Shown in pieces: positions 45,161-59,412 of a DNA stretch of 64,000 nt. The position numbers were made by a program, and so were the translations under genes. Origin of the DNA: Prinia subflava (Eukaryota > Chordata > Aves > Passeriformes > Cisticolidae); NCBI RefSeq assembly GCF_021018805.1, contig NW_026960607.1:3474501-3538500 (forward strand). Direction: 5' to 3'. The stretch's first letter is position 1; each line of letters opens with the position of its first letter. Under the pieces are notes generated by a model that had not been told where the DNA came from, ran no database searches, and saw nothing but the letters and a program-made list of their open reading frames with translations.

Positions 45161-45977
45161 TGTCTTGGTTTGAGAGACAGGTATCTGCTAGGAAGGGGGC
45201 AGGACCTCCCTAGAGATGGAGAATTTGAATCCCCTTCCTCCAAATTATTCTAATTTAAAAAATTAAAGGGGCTTTCAGGCAGAGGTATGGGGATAGGAAT
45301 AACGGTCCTTTACTAGTATATATGACAAAACAACAAACAAACAACAACTACAGTATTAATAATAAACAGAACCAAGAACCTTGAGGGCTTTCTTTCACAA
45401 AAAAGCCTGGGGCAGTTTGATCTCGGTGCCCCTGCAGGACTCCGAGAGGCTGAGCTGGAAGGGTGGAAAGTCCCAGGTTGGTGGATGAGATGAGGAGCTC
45501 TGCACTGGTAGCTGGAATGGCAGGGGGTATCCCGGCAGGGCTACAGAGTAGCAGGAAAGCCTCAAAGCTCCGAAGAAACAGCGGTGGTGGGGGAGGGCTG
45601 GAGAAAACGAGCTCAGGATTCCTGGGTACAAGGGCAGATGACGGTAGATTTCCCAGGAAGAGGGAGAGTGATGGCCGTGAACTCTTCCTGCAGCGAGGGG
45701 CAGCTTGACTGTCTTCCTCTATGCTGAGAGCAAGAGTGAGCCACTGCCCCTCCCTCCCCCCCCCCCCCAGCTTTGTCTTTTTACCTTTCCCAAAACTCGC
45801 TTATCTCTCTCCTCTGAGGGACACTTCCAGAGACTCAAAAACAATAGGTGTAGCCTTGTGCTGCCATGTCCTTCTACTACTCCCTTTGTTCTGACTAAGT
45901 ACTGTCATTAAAGTTTCTTAGAAACTTATGGGAAAAAAAATCTCTAAGTGAAAAAGAGGCAAATCTAACCCCCAACA
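45161..45977 (-). repeat. Solo LTR, 817 bp, 5-bp duplication CACTG, ERVL-like
   Basis: TGTCTTGGTTTG at the left and CCCCCAACA at the right are flanked by CACTG at 45156-45160 and 45978-45982. On the minus strand it would end CAAACCAAGACA, like the CCAGGACA end of the LTR at 10833, with an AGTAAA poly(A)-like signal about 150 bp from that end. The minus orientation rests on this resemblance. Confidence 0.75.
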
Positions 45978-45982
45978 CACTG

Positions 45983-48900
45983 TTAGAGCTCCTATGAGAT
46001 ATAGATAATGTACAACAGCATGGGATATTTCTATACCACTCTCCTTCTAATTCAAGAGTAAATGTTTGCCAGGATACCAGCAATCTGGAATTGATTGTAA
46101 TCCAGAGAAACAGTCAACACTTACATCTAGCTATGTAAAAACATTTGCTTCCTCAAGACTAGGAAAGGTTGGGAGCAACATCAGTGGGAAAATATAAATA
46201 GACAAATGTATGTGATTCTCAATACAAACTACTGACTTTGGGATATTTGGAGGCCTGATCTAATCAATCACAGTTCCCCCACCATGAAGGGATAAGTGTA
46301 GCCCAAGCTCTTCTGGTTCAGTACAAAGTAATGAACAGCTGTCAGAAATACAACAAGCATTCATCATGAATTGAAAAGAAGAAAAATATTAAAATTAAGA
46401 GCATTTAAATATTCTACAGCAAATTGAGAAAGGTGGAAAAAGATGAAAGGTAGCCTTATGAAAGCACAGAAAACCAAAGAAACAGCAGCAGTGACCTAGA
46501 ATCTTTAGCAGGTGGCAGCAAGATGCTAATAATGACAGAGTTCATGATAAACAGTACCAAATATTTAAAGTTCGAGTATAATAGCTGAAAACCCTATTAA
46601 ATTTGCCAACCATACAAATCTTGTACTGCAAAATACTCACCCGTATTCCAGAGCCAGGAGTGCTGCACCTCCTCACTCTTCCCTGCAGCACAGGAGGTGC
46701 AATCCAGTGCCCAGGCAGTGGGCTCTCGCCATCACACAGAACCAACAGGGCATTGATGGGCTGTGAGCATAGCTAGGTGTAGTTTTCTCCCTCCTTGATC
46801 CTCTTTCCATGACTGGAAACTAAGGAGTTGTTTGCATGATGGATAGGGAATGAGGGGTTGCTCTGCAGTAAATAATTTTGGGGTTTTCATTGTGTTTCTG
46901 GTGTAATTTTATAACAGGGAAAGTTCTTAGGAACTATTCCCATTTTATTAGGATGTTTACATAAATATTGAAATATCTTGCTAAAAAACAATGGGTCTGT
47001 ACAGGAGTATAACTACTGTGAGCAGAAAAACATATTAATGGCATGGAGGCATCTGCTTATAGAGGTGACATTAGAAAATTATATATTCCTATAACAATAC
47101 ATGAGATTAGAGAGCATATTTGGAACACCTTCAAATTAGATAGACTATTTTCTGCCTGTGTGAGTGGAATCTAAATTACTGAAAAATCTAGTTGGCCTTT
47201 AAGTTATTGTAAACATAAAGAAAAAGCAATTCTCTGGCTCTTCAGTAAAAAAAAAAAAAAATAGCCTGGCAGGCTAGGACTCCATCACCTCTCCTGAACT
47301 GATTAAGAACTTACCTCTGTATGGTATTGTTGCTCTTCCCAGCTGGAAAAAATGTAAAGGGAATAAAATATGATATCTCATTATTCTGCCAAGTTTGATA
47401 CTCTGGATCATCCAAGCGTGTTTTTATAAATAATTATCCACATGCTTCTTTATTTTCTGAACAAAAATCTGTACAAAGGGTTGTTTTCTTATTCTCACCA
47501 TGGATGAGTTCATCCAGAAAAATTAGATGTAATTTCCTGTCTAATGGCTTGCTTCCCAATTATATTTCTGACTCTTCACAGAAAAGGATTTTCATTTTTC
47601 TGAAAAGAAAAAGACAGAAGGAAGGATGGAAGGAAAGAAAATGTCTTGGAACTGAGGTGACCTCTTCACCATACAGGGAACATGAATTACTGTAAAGTAA
47701 ATACCTTTGTGCCATACACACATCAGTCACCTCTTCCCCACACTGTTCGCTATCCCAGACCTAAATTCCACCTACTTGCAAGGTTTAGGTCTAGTCAATG
47801 ATACATAGCTCTCATTTCATTATGAAATCAGAGGGAAAAAATGAAATTTGAGTCCTAGTAGGAATCAGAAAAAAAACATTCATGAGGGCAAGGAATGCTC
47901 ATTTAACACATTTGGAAGAAATACTTAGAGAAATCTGACTTTAGAGGACCCACAGCACATTCTTTCCTACATTTTATTCCACCTTCCAGCATCTTTTAAA
48001 TGTATTTTATGAAAATTTCTAACCTCACAAGGAGGGTAATCATCAAATAACACCATAAAAACATTTTCACTACCTTTCCTTGAGTAACGAAAGAAATAGT
48101 AAAACAATAGAAATGTGTTTTTTCCCCAGAGATTTACCTATTTAAAAGTATTTCTTGTTGAATTCTGTCTGTGTAAAAAGTGATATAAAAGCAGTATTTC
48201 GAGGTTTTTCTAATTCCATCAGACAGAAAACACTAAGGGTCAGGTCAAAATCTGATATTTTCAGGTTTTTCTCATTATTTATGTAGGTTTAGATATAGGA
48301 ATGAAGTTAATGGCACAGCATTATGAATCAGTATTAACTAAAGTGAAAATTAAACAACTATCAACTAACATTTGGCCAAAGGTATAATAGAAATTGGAAG
48401 GTAAGTTTTTATGCAACAGAAAAAGAAAGAAAATTACTTTTTAAAAGGACTTGAAATACATTTTTGAAATAAATTAATACAATTTTACATCTCATCAAAC
48501 TGCAGGGATTATTTTAAATTAATCTTCTAAAATCCACTTTTAAAAATCCTTCTAGATGTATTCTGTGGTTGAGATAAAAACTCAATTCCATTTTATTTTT
48601 TAGCTGTTTGTTTTCCTGGCAAAACAGACTATTCTATTTTAGATCACATGAGCTGCTATTAGAGTCAATGAGTAATGCTATTTCTTATGCAGCAGGGGTT
48701 TAGTCAGTCCACATCATCTGTGGTTTATCCAAAGGGATTAACCATTTATAATCAAATCCAGGTGGATTAATCATGCACTGGATAGGAAGACTCAGAGCTG
48801 GTGTGATGTAACAAAGGTACTACTCTGTTTCCAGGCCACATCACATACAGAAAAAGGTTAATCTCTTCTCCATTGTGCAGAATTTATCAAGCCACACCCG

Positions 48901-51195
48901 AAGGCCCAAGCTAGTCATATTCACTGCAAATTAGTTATACTGAGCCCATTAAAGTATTGAAAAATATGATGCAGAGACATGGGTGGTAGCATGAGGTCAG
49001 CTTGAGTACTGTAGGATTTACAAGTCCCCCTTCAGATGCTTCTGCAGCTCAGAGCAGCTGTGCATAAAGGACAGAAACAAACCTTGGCTGCTGATAAAGG
49101 GAACACTGGCTACATTTATCATGGATCACACAACTTAGAAATTCAGTGTTTGTTTTGGTACTGCCCTCTCTAATTAAGTGGCATAGTCAAATTCATGAAG
49201 TACTACACTCAGGTATAAGCCTGATGCTACAGGAGCAGAGCACTGGGGGTTTTCCAGGCTGGGTCTGAGACAGCACAGTGTTAGGGCTGTAAACAGCAAG
49301 CCTGAGCTCCATGTGTTGAAGAGAAAGACAGAAGTCTTCCTGAGCTATATTCCTTTCCTCACATCTGTACAAGGCCTGTCTACAAAATCAGTCATGATCT
49401 TTAACTCTGCTCTCATTTTCTGCACTGGCTATTGTGTGATGATTTGGAAGGGAAGAAAAAAAGCAAAAAAACAGGTAAGAAATGAGTTAAGAGGAGAAGC
49501 TCATTTACCTAGTTGTTTCATGTAGAACAAGTCAATTTTCTTCTTGGCTTAAAGCAAATATTTTTTCATCACCTTCCTTATGTGCAAAACATTTCTTTTG
49601 GCTACAAAATCTAAGAAACAGCTGAAGGTGAAGCATGAGTTCAAAGACTAAAAGTAATATAAAGCCATTTGAATGCCACACAACAAAACAGTTTGCTAAC
49701 AGATCACAGACACAGGAAATATTTTTGTTTTGCTTATCAAAAGCAAGTCAACTACACGGTTGCATGGAGCATGAGTAAATTGTTCTTATAATTTCAATCA
49801 TCTCTCTACCATATCACTCACTGTGCTCACACACTGAAAAAAAAACCCCAAAAAAATCTACATCATGCATATGACAGAGAAAATTTTGAGTTTTTATTGC
49901 TTCTCAGAAATTACTTATTATTTTTAAAAGCCTAAAAGAGAAACAAAATCACCACCTGTATTGTCCAGGTCTTTGTAATAGGAAAACCTTTACAGAATGT
50001 ACTTCAAGGCATTCCTGATTATGAAAGAAACAAACAGATAAATGCAGATTTTGGAAATCAGCTAACTCCCTTACAAAGTTTCATCAACAATCCTGAAATC
50101 ATTTATGTGTTCAGACATAAAAGGAATCTTAGTAGCTGTGATTGCATATTTTACCACAGTCTAATTAAAGCCCACATCGATTATATATACTGTCTTGTTT
50201 ACAGTGAACAGACATAAATCAACCTAGGGAAAAGCAGGCAGTCTATTTCCTCCCCCCACCTGCTGACTCTACCACCAACAGCTGGAGGAGAGGGCAGTTT
50301 CACAAGACAGAAGAATGATAAGTTATCTGAATTTCTCCTTTTGCACCTTTGGACCAGACTGGCTTTTCTCACACATCCTTGCAGTTCTCCAAGCACTAGT
50401 ACCTGTACGAATAAGGGTGGCAGAGATGCAATGCATGGGTAGATGTGCCTGATCACTGTGCCCCAGAGACTGCACCCAGCAGGTTCTACTGGGAATGAGT
50501 GGTTTACTTCCACAGGAAAGACCAACTCTTGGTTACTCTCAGCTCTGGGAAGAGAGACACCCTACCTAGGGAGAGCAGTCTCCTGCCTCTGCTTTGGTAC
50601 CCCACACACCTGCCCTGCTGGGGGACAGTGGTGCTGTGGCTGCTAGCAGACAGACAGACAGCTGTGCTGTGCACACCAGTGGACGTGGGTAGCTGCAAGT
50701 CAGCTCTGGCCATGAAATGGAGAGAGAATTTGGTTGACCTGTGCTTGTGTTAATGAGACCTGACAAAACATGGGGTATATGAAGTGGGGCACTTACTTCC
50801 AGAGTAGAGCAGAGCTGGCTCTGGACACCCAGGAGTCTGCCTCTTTACACCATCTGGAAAGATGCATTCATCTCTACCTACTTTGCACTCAATTACTGCA
50901 GAGTGAAAGTAAACAGAGTAGTCCTGCATATTAACAAAAAGCATACTGGAATTCCACCTCTGATTCTTCAAGCAACTTCAATGCTAGAAAATAAAAAGCA
51001 TGACGCCTCCCTAAAATCACAGCCAGGTACATCACACAGAATGAAATAATTGTTTCTAATGATACACATGCACACCAGTTCTCATTCTTTCCAAGGAATG
51101 GTGGAACAAATTCACCAGGACATAGATGGAAAATTAAGAGTGCCTCACGGTTTTTTTGTATATCCTGACACAGAGCTTCAAGTGAAAATAAACAG
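45983..51195. other. Gene-less AT-rich segment
   Basis: About 5.2 kb without recognisable coding sequence. Somewhat GC-richer patches at 46620-46760 and 50200-50770 carry overlapping short open frames on both strands that I do not accept as genes. Confidence 0.45.
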
Positions 51196-51201
51196 ATAAA
51201 A

Positions 51202-51602
51202 TGTGGCTGAGTTTCTCAGGTATCGTGGGCATGATATGCTCACAGATACGATTTGAGCTATTCTAAACTAGGCCGAACTAGGCCTCAGGCCTGGGTCTAG
51301 TAGGCCGCAGAACGTTCAGCATACATAGTAGCAGATAAACTTATCTGCTACTAGGAATGTGTTAAGGTATGGACACTTACAGCATAAAAATAATGGCACT
51401 AAATCTCTGTAGCTACCTTAACCCTGGATTGTTTACATACTTCTGCATGTCCACTGCCTACCACAGTGCACCTGCTAAATGTAAACAACTCACTCTGTAT
51501 ATAACCCACCATCTCATGGAATAAACCGGAGTACGTGCTTAAAACCATACTAGTTGGTCTCACGTCGCTCTAGCCCCCCGGTCTTACCAGAGCTCGGCTT
51601 CA
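51202..51602 (+). repeat. Solo LTR, 401 bp, 6-bp duplication ATAAAA
   Basis: TGTGGCTG...CGGCTTCA is flanked by ATAAAA at 51196-51201 and 51603-51608. TATATAA (51498-51504) and AATAAA (51520-51525) are in + orientation. They are unusually close (16 bases), so another poly(A) signal or start site may be used. Confidence 0.83.
51326..51353. repeat. 28-bp near-perfect palindrome in LTR U3
   Basis: TAGTAGCAGATAA (51326-51338) and TTATCTGCTACTA (51341-51353) are perfect complements separated by two bases. Each arm contains a GATA-type motif (AGATAA/TTATCT). Confidence 0.9.
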
Positions 51603-52034
51603 ATAAAACAAGAGAATTTCTGAGAAATGAGTACCTGGTGTACCAAACATGTACCACTAGATGCTCCCAAGGAATTTTTTGGGGCTACCAGTTGCCAACA
51701 GGGGTTGGACTCAGGGTGGTGTTTCTTGCATCAGCTTAGGTGCTCTGACTTGATATAGTGCAAGAAAATGAAGTATCTTAAGGAATCTGAAGAAAACAAC
51801 TGACTGAAAAGGAATTAAGTGCAGAAAGGACCCAATTAACAGATGTTCCCCACAAAATTTCTGCTCTACTTATTCAATTAATAATAACTTCAGTAATGTA
51901 GGGTCAAGAAATTAAGAAATTGACTTCAAGCACATTGTGGACTTGGCATTCAGTGGGATATGGGATCTCTCCTTTAACTTGGAAGGAACATTAATTTGAA
52001 TTTGAATTTCACATATCCTGTTTATGGGCTCTGA

Positions 52035-52740
52035 ATTTTAATGCAAGATTCATATAATAGTTTAGGCTGGTGGGGGAACCCTCAAGGTCATCTAGTCCAA
52101 GTTTATGCTTAGTAGAACTAACTTCAAAGGTTGTTCAGGACTTGAGGCAGTGAAAAAGCTGTAGTGTGCATATTGTGCAGCCTCTTTGAGTAAGTTATTG
52201 TTACATTCCCCTGTGGGAATGATTTCTCCCCCCTCAGGGACTCCTAGAGCTTGTACCATGTAGTTTGACCCTTCCCTCCCTTTTTGACCCCATTGGCTGT
52301 GTTCCAATTTGCTCCTCCCTGACAGGAGCTGAGAAAAGACCCTGTTCCTCTGTGCATGCCCTCTTTCCCTCTGGAGACCACCTGGAATAAACATCTTACT
52401 GCAGCTAAGGGTTAGAGCCTCTTTTGGGTCCTTTTTCCTGTCTATGATATATTCCTCCAGAGCCTGAGAAGGCCTGAGCTAGCTTAGACCCTCGGAGGGG
52501 TTAAAAAGGAGGATTTATTATCAAGTTATCCCAGTGTTTAACCACTCTCATTGTGAAGTATTTTTTCTCATGTCTAATCTCAATTTTCTTTGTTAAAACA
52601 TGCAAAAATTGAAACTATTGTGTCTTTATTCTTTCAGTGTTTACCTCCAAGTTATGTTAAAAACCCCATCCTTTCTGTTCAGGTAACTATGAATCTGAGC
52701 TCCCCACATTCATGATCAGCCTAACCATTAAACTAAAGCC
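52035..52740 (-). mobile_element. CR1-like fragment, split by a solo LTR
   Basis: GATTCATATAATAGTTTAGGCTGG...TCAAGGTCATCTAGTCCAAG at the left resembles a CR1 3' end in reverse complement. After the LTR, TTTAACCACTCTCATTGTGAAG..TTTTTTCTCATGTCTAATCTCAA continues the typical CR1 order. It is diverged and the right end is approximate. Confidence 0.6.
52199..52523 (+). repeat. Solo LTR, 325 bp, 6-bp duplication AGTTAT, relative of ERV B
   Basis: It aligns along its length with the ERV B LTR: the same TGTTACAT start, GACCCCATTGGCTGTG block, GGAATAAA (AATAAA 52386-52391) and CTGAGCTAGCTTAGACCCT block near the end, with many substitutions and small gaps. AGTTAT flanks it at 52193-52198 and 52524-52529. 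Confidence 0.93.
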
Positions 52741-52744
52741 AATC

Positions 52745-55700
52745 TCAAAATGTTTATTCCTCCCTGACTAACTTTTTTAAAAAAATAATTTAAAATGGCA
52801 AGTTATTAATTTCAATACAAATTAACTACTGCATATATGTGATGGACTTTGTTATTTTTGTAATACATTGCTTGTAATATTTTATGACTAGAAGATTTAG
52901 ACACCAGGTCAGTGTCAGAGCATTCCCCTATTCATCAGAAATTGTACTTGTTACTGAATGAAAAACCTGCCTAAAAAATTAACGTTTTCCTGCTGTACCT
53001 TCATCCTGGTACAGCTTAACTGTCATTGTATCTGGAAAAAAGAAAATAAAAAGAATACCATACACCTCTGCTGAAAACAAGTCAAGGGCAATAAACCTTA
53101 CAGGTGATTACAGATTCTAAGTGCTCAAATAGTATGCCAACACTTTATAAAAAGTAAAAGTAAGAAACTGAATTTTTAAGTTATGGACAACAAAATGTCA
53201 TTCTCTTTTCTTCCATTAAAAAGCGAGATTATTCTTGACCTTTGGAGAAACCCAAAGTTCATTGTAAAGAAAAAACAGTGGCTGCAGATTGTACAAAGCT
53301 AAACAAGAACAAAGCCATTCTAGTACAAGTCCAATTTAATATATATTCCTCAAGGACTTTTGGTGTCACTTGCCACATATTTAGAGCTGTCTTACACTGA
53401 AAAAGTTATAAACAAGTTATTGTTTTTCTTAATTAAAAGAAGTCCTTTTACAGTGCAAGGACAAAAGTAAGTTATCTCATTGCAATTCAAATTCAAAATT
53501 CAAGAATAAGTTAAAAAATTGCCTTTGTGTCCTTGAAAAATTTTAACACCAGGTTCTGATACAGAAAATTCAAATGATGGTGGTGTTTTTCAGTGGTGAC
53601 TGAGAAGTAATTGAGTAAGATAAACAAAGGTGAGCATTATACAGTACATTTTTCAAAGCATATTTTTACTTAACTGAATAAATGAGAAATTGGCTTATAC
53701 CCCTATTTACCCTTGGTTCTATCTTCATAAATTTTGAAAGGTGAATTACCACAAAAGAGTTCTGCAATCACTAATATTCAGTGATAAAATGATCAGCAAA
53801 TCTGCAGATAGGAAATTTCTAAACTCAGGCAGAAATTGAATGGTATTTTTGGAGATTTTTAGGGGAAGCATGTCTGGTATTTTGTTTTCTTTTGTAGTTA
53901 AGGTATGGACCAGCAACCGAAAAGCCCTGTAATGTTTATGTAACAATGTCTACTTTTGAAGGGCTTCTGGAAAAGAAAAATCCCCGCCTTTCCTGCTCTT
54001 TCCTTGTAGCCTTCAGTCTTTTCTGTAGATTGTTGTACTGGAATACACAGTGATGACATCAATATTCTTTATCAAGCATCTACTGTTTGTGACTGTGGAA
54101 GAATGTCTTTTCCTGACTATTTTCACTATGTTCCTGAATCTGAAAATAAATTGGTAGCAGTAACATTAACTTGGACGCACACACAGAAAGGACTGGATAA
54201 AATCGATCCACTGATTCTCATAAGTTAAACTAACATTGAAATATCAGCATTTGTTCCTGAAATATCAATTCTTGTTGGAGAACAGCTCCCCCATCCCAAA
54301 AATGTCATAGAATTTCACAAAATAGCTGAAGAAATAAGAAATCAATTCCTAGTACATAATGCATGACTGATAGAAAATTAAGATGTGCTTGAGTGACAAG
54401 ATAGAAAATGAGATGAAGACAACAAAAGAGGTGTTAAATAAGTCAAAAAATAGAAAACAAAATAGAAATATATGAAAGCAAATGAAGAATGGAACCGTGA
54501 ATTAAATTATAAGAGCAGGAAGAATTATGAAAAGCAGAGTAAAAAGATAAAGATTAAACAGCATGAAGAGTATGAAGCAGTAATAGGATGAAAGGTGTAA
54601 TGGGATCTGCTGCATAGAGTAATAGAGAAAAGCAATAGAAGGATATAATATGGAAAGAGATCAAGTGTTTAACTTTGGAAATATTACTTGCTTACAAGGA
54701 AAATGGTAACTTATGCATCATATTAAGAGAAGATTTGACTATATCTTCAGTTAAAACATAATGCTAAAATCTTCATTTTTTTATGTAAAAAATTATTTAA
54801 ACTAAAGACATAATAAATAAATGAACAACTCCCCTTTCTTCCCACGCCCAACAACCAAAACAGAAGATGGTGCTCTGAGGTGGTCCAAAAATGTTACTTG
54901 TGCTTTTGTGGTACTTCAGCACTGAGGTTCTTAAATGTTGAAGCTTATCAAATTCAACAGGAACATTAACCAGTCAATTAAAAAAGGAAACAAAATATAT
55001 TGAAGCTGTTCTTAACTTTTTCACCAAGCCTAATACAGACTTAGATTTTGATGACATGTTTTGCAATGTGGAAGAAACTGTAAAAGTGAGATGTTTATAC
55101 CAAGGGCATTGATTCAGAAAATGAAGCTAATTTCTACATGATAAATATGAGATTAATAGAAAAAGATTGCTGGTTTTGTGCCTTTGAAACACAGAAAAAA
55201 CAGTCCTGACAAACATTGGTACCCATGGGTTATCCAGTGAACTGATGCAGGATCTATAGCAGGGAGGCATGAAGTCAAGTTTAGGAGAGACCAGGCACAA
55301 AAGGCATCTATGAAACAAGGTATTTGCAAAAAAAAAGTAATATTAAATCAATCAACAAAATTTGGATATTTTTTCCTAATTCTTATACTAGAGCAGAACG
55401 TTGATTATATAGGCTGAGCAGGTTTTATTTAATTTTATATTCATAATTTTAATTAAATACATAGAGTGCCTGTATGTGTACAGCTGTCTACAGCAATTTT
55501 TTTTGGTGAACTCACATAAAGGAATGCAAGGACATATATTTATTTGGCTTTTTAAAAAAAATTATATTAATTCATTCGGCTGTATGTATCCTAATCCTGA
55601 GGATTAACCTTGAAGTTACCAATCGCCCTCAGTTGTTAGATAAAAAAATAAACTACTGCTACTTGTGTTGTGCAAGGAGAAGAAAGTCAGGCTGCTGCTG

Positions 55701-58051
55701 TATGCCTTCTAACCCAGAGCACAGAATAAAGGGTATAAGACCTAAGTTTGCTGGAGTGAAATGAAAATGTCTTGGAAAGAGGTGAAAAACAGTCAGGGAC
55801 AAAGAAACCTGGAGAAGAAAGGGAAATCAATGAACTGGCTAATTCAGTGTCCTTACAATCATCCCTGATCTGACCTTTGCATCTTAAAAAATTCTTTGGA
55901 GCAGTTGTCTGGCCCCCTTTACTATCATTATTGTATGTTTTGTAATAGCAACAAACATGAATCAAGTCTATTTAGTAGGATATGCTGCATAAATGAGGAG
56001 AAGAAAGTTTCTTCTGTTGTGAAGTGAGAGTCACAATAATCTGTGCAAACAGATCACCAGGGAGAAGCAAATGCACAGCCTCAAAGTAACCAACCTGAAG
56101 TCATTACAGATTAGCAAAGGAGATCAGGTACATACAGTGTCAAACTATTTCATCCTGGCGTTAAGAGTTTTTAATGCAATAAACAGTATGTAATTGTTAT
56201 TGACTCACCCATTTTATTCTTTTAATTCCTTCTGTTTAAATGGTTTCTAAAGTCTAAATAGAAATAGTAGCTCTTTTCATAGTACCTGTGTAATCAGTGT
56301 TATAGGTAGTAGGACAGCTGGCAAGCTAGGAAGGAAAGGACAGGAAAGCCAGGAAAAATATAAGTAATAGCAAATGTCTTCTGTGAACAAAAACATGAAA
56401 GACCACTGCAGCCATTATAGGCATATTGACCTTAGAAATAAAGAAACTGCAAGGTAATTTTCTTTTTTGTATCCCACCCCATCTATGGCAATTTGAATGT
56501 CTATATTTATGGAGACAAATCTTCTCACTGTGTATTAACCTCCTTTTGCCATTATCTGTATCCTGTAACCTCTGCCTATTTGTCCTTAGTTTCTGAATGT
56601 CTCCTTCCAGTCCTGATCTTTTATTGAACCTTTGGCAGGTGTCTTGGATGTCATAGATCCAAGGTTGTAATTGCTTATCCATCAGTGGATTGCTGAAATA
56701 CTGGAGTTTATAAAACAGCAGCATTGTGCTGGTTCAGAATAGCTGACATTTAGAAGACATGATCTTCTAGTATTATAAGACCCTTGTAAAGCTCAGGTGA
56801 ACATATTTTCAGTGGATATCATCTAGATCTATAAGCTTGAGCTGCAAGTGCACTACACAGTGCACTGTATATAGTACACAGTGTTCTGCAATATAATCCT
56901 TTGGTGTAGCACATGAAAATGCCCTTAAAAGATGAAGAAAACAGGCTAGGGTCCTATTTGTTACATAAGACAAGTGTAATTGTGAACTATTGTCATCTAT
57001 AGTTTCATGACATCTACTGACGTAGTGTCAGAGATTAAACTATGAAAGAAGGAAAGAGTACTCTGAATAATGAAATTCTATTTATAAGCATGGTCTCATT
57101 TTGTAAGGAAGATGTGTAGAAAAGACAAATAGTTTAGCAGTGACTCATAGTCAAAGAGATCATTACTGGAATTACAGGTAATTATAATTTCTGAGAAATT
57201 CACTCCTGAGTTTGGACAAAGTGTCAAGGACTTGATTAGCAATCTACCACCTTTATAATGCTGTAGAAAGCACAGGAAGCAAAGAGGGCAGTCAAATCAA
57301 CCTTCATTAATCTTGTATGCTTAAGCTTACAGCTCTTGTACAAATAGAAAATTAGGATAAATTACCAAGAGCCAGTGTTCTGCCAGAAAAAAAACCCAGT
57401 CTCAACCATGTTTTTTGGCATAAAATGTTGACAGTGTTTTAATCCATATTAACTATCTGTGCTATATTGTAAGTTTGTCCCACAAGCAGATGGCACTCCA
57501 ATTACTCATAGTTGTAACAGACTTTTTCCCCACTTCAGAGAAAACTACTGTGAGCTAAATTTTAAGCAACAAAGTAAAATTTTAAAATTGCCTTCAGTTG
57601 GTGAGCTAACTGTGAAGGACTTCTTAATCCTTCTACCTGTATTCTTGTGGAAATCCTTTAGGTCTCTTTTTATGGCATATTGTTTCCTCATTATATCATC
57701 AGATGTGTTTTCATTGAGCTCGAGGCAGATACATCAAGCTGCACAAATCACAGTGTCCCTCAGATACAATCAGATTTAGAATAAAAAAAGAAGGAAGATA
57801 CTGTAATTCAAAATGTCTTCCTTAACTAAGATATGTGTCTTCAAATATATCCAGTCACCAGACTTGAAAGCTGTTTTAAACCTTTTTCTTTAGCATCCTA
57901 AATGCTCACAGGTCTTAAGGAACAGTAGCAGGAAACATTTTAGAGCCACCAAATTAAAATCTGAATTTGCACCTGCAAATCTTCAGGGAGGTGATATTCA
58001 CTTCTGATGGCAATGTTTAGTCCAACCTGTTAATATTCTGTATGTTGGTTT
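52745..58051. other. Gene-less AT-rich segment
   Basis: No recognisable gene or repeat ends. The longest open frame (132 codons, minus strand, 56326-56724) has no domain I know. Confidence 0.45.
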
Positions 58052-58056
58052 CTTAT

Positions 58057-59407
58057 TGTCCTAGTTTGAGGGGAAGTGAGTTTTTTCAAGAGGCTTTGGT
58101 CAAACCAATCAGTGGTCAGGTTTGAATGTTGGCATTTTTTAGTAGCCACTGAGAGCTTGGACACGCCTCCGAGGACACAAGGGGTTAAAAGCAAGGACTC
58201 TCAGAAAGTCTGCCTCTTCTGGATTCCAGCTTCAGCAGGGCAACACCTCCCCTGCCCAGCTTTCAAGGCTAGGTGGGGGAGGGGAAACACGTGGTTGAGC
58301 TAGAGGAGAACCATGCTTCTGAGCCGAAGTGAGCTGGAGCCCCAGGGGGAAGAGAGTGAACAAGCTTTGAGCTGAGCTGGCCCCATCCAGGATGGAGGGG
58401 TGGAAAACTGTAGAGGTGCCTTCCTTCCTCCCTCCTCCCCTCCCTCCCTGCCCCACCCCGGGAGAAGATGCCCAGCTGCGAGTGGGAGCTGCCGAGGCAA
58501 GGAGTGCCTGAGCCTGCAGCCCCCTGCCGGGAGCCAAGAACTGTTAACCCTTTCTGAGGCAGAAAGAAACTTTTCCCAGACATTGATTCTCATGGCTAGT
58601 GGTTTCAGCAGAGAAAGAGAAACAGCCTGGGACCGAGATGATAAAATCAGAAGATGAAAAGAATCCTGGATGGGCAAAGAATGAGAGGAGTAGCTTTCTG
58701 AGCTAGACTTTTCTTGCATAATGTTAGCCATAGACTGAACTTGAGTCTCTTTTGAACATAAACTGCATTTTGGGGTGGATGTGGCCAGCTCGACTTGCTG
58801 CAGTGGAGCGAACAGAGAAGAGAGGAAGAGGGTGTGGTGGTGCCCTCTGCCCTCAGAGAAGAAACCCTCGGTCCCAGGGGAAAAATGGGGAGAGCCTAGC
58901 ATGCAAGCATCCTTAATAAGAGCCCTATATGCAGCTTTGGCCCATGGACAGTAGTGAGAACATTGGACATGGAGAAGAGGGTGTCACCACAGCAGCCAAG
59001 TAGTGCCACGAGTGACACAAACACACATAAAGGGTGGACCTGTGTTTTTCTGAGAAGCAGTCTGTGGTGTGAGAAAGACTCCTCTCTCCCTTGCCGAATT
59101 GAAGATTAGTTTTTGAGTAGTGATTGATTTAAAACCCAAGGTTTTAGTGCCATGGAGGGTAACGTGTGAGGGGTAGAAATTGAGAGGAGAAGAAGAAATG
59201 CTCTGGGAAGGTTTCATTTCTGTTTTGTGTGTGTGTTTAGAGTTTTCCTTTCTATTCCTGTTCCTATGTAATGTAATAAAGTTTTGTTCTCTGTTTTCAA
59301 GTTTTAAGTCTGCTCTGCTCTGTTCTGGACCACATCTCACAGTAGCTCATTAAGAAAAACATACACTCATGGGTGCATTAACATCTGCCCAGTGGAAACC
59401 CATGACA
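58057..59407 (+). repeat. Solo LTR, 1351 bp, 5-bp duplication CTTAT, ERVL-like
   Basis: TGTCCTAGTTTG...AAACCCATGACA is flanked by CTTAT at 58052-58056 and 59408-59412. AATAAA at 59275-59280 lies about 130 bp from the 3' end. The imperfect terminal inverted repeat (TGTC..AGTTT/AAACCC..GACA) recalls the LTRs at 10833 and 45161. The 200-codon minus-strand frame (58300-58902) lies inside it and is an artefact of composition. Confidence 0.82.
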
Positions 59408-59412
59408 CTTAT

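Noticed and set aside
56326..56724. 132-codon minus-strand open frame with hydrophobic end
   Set aside because: No family resemblance; the hydrophobic stretch is a by-product of T-rich DNA.
58300..58902. 200-codon minus-strand open frame
   Set aside because: It lies inside a solo LTR with its own duplication, is GC-biased, and shows no domain.
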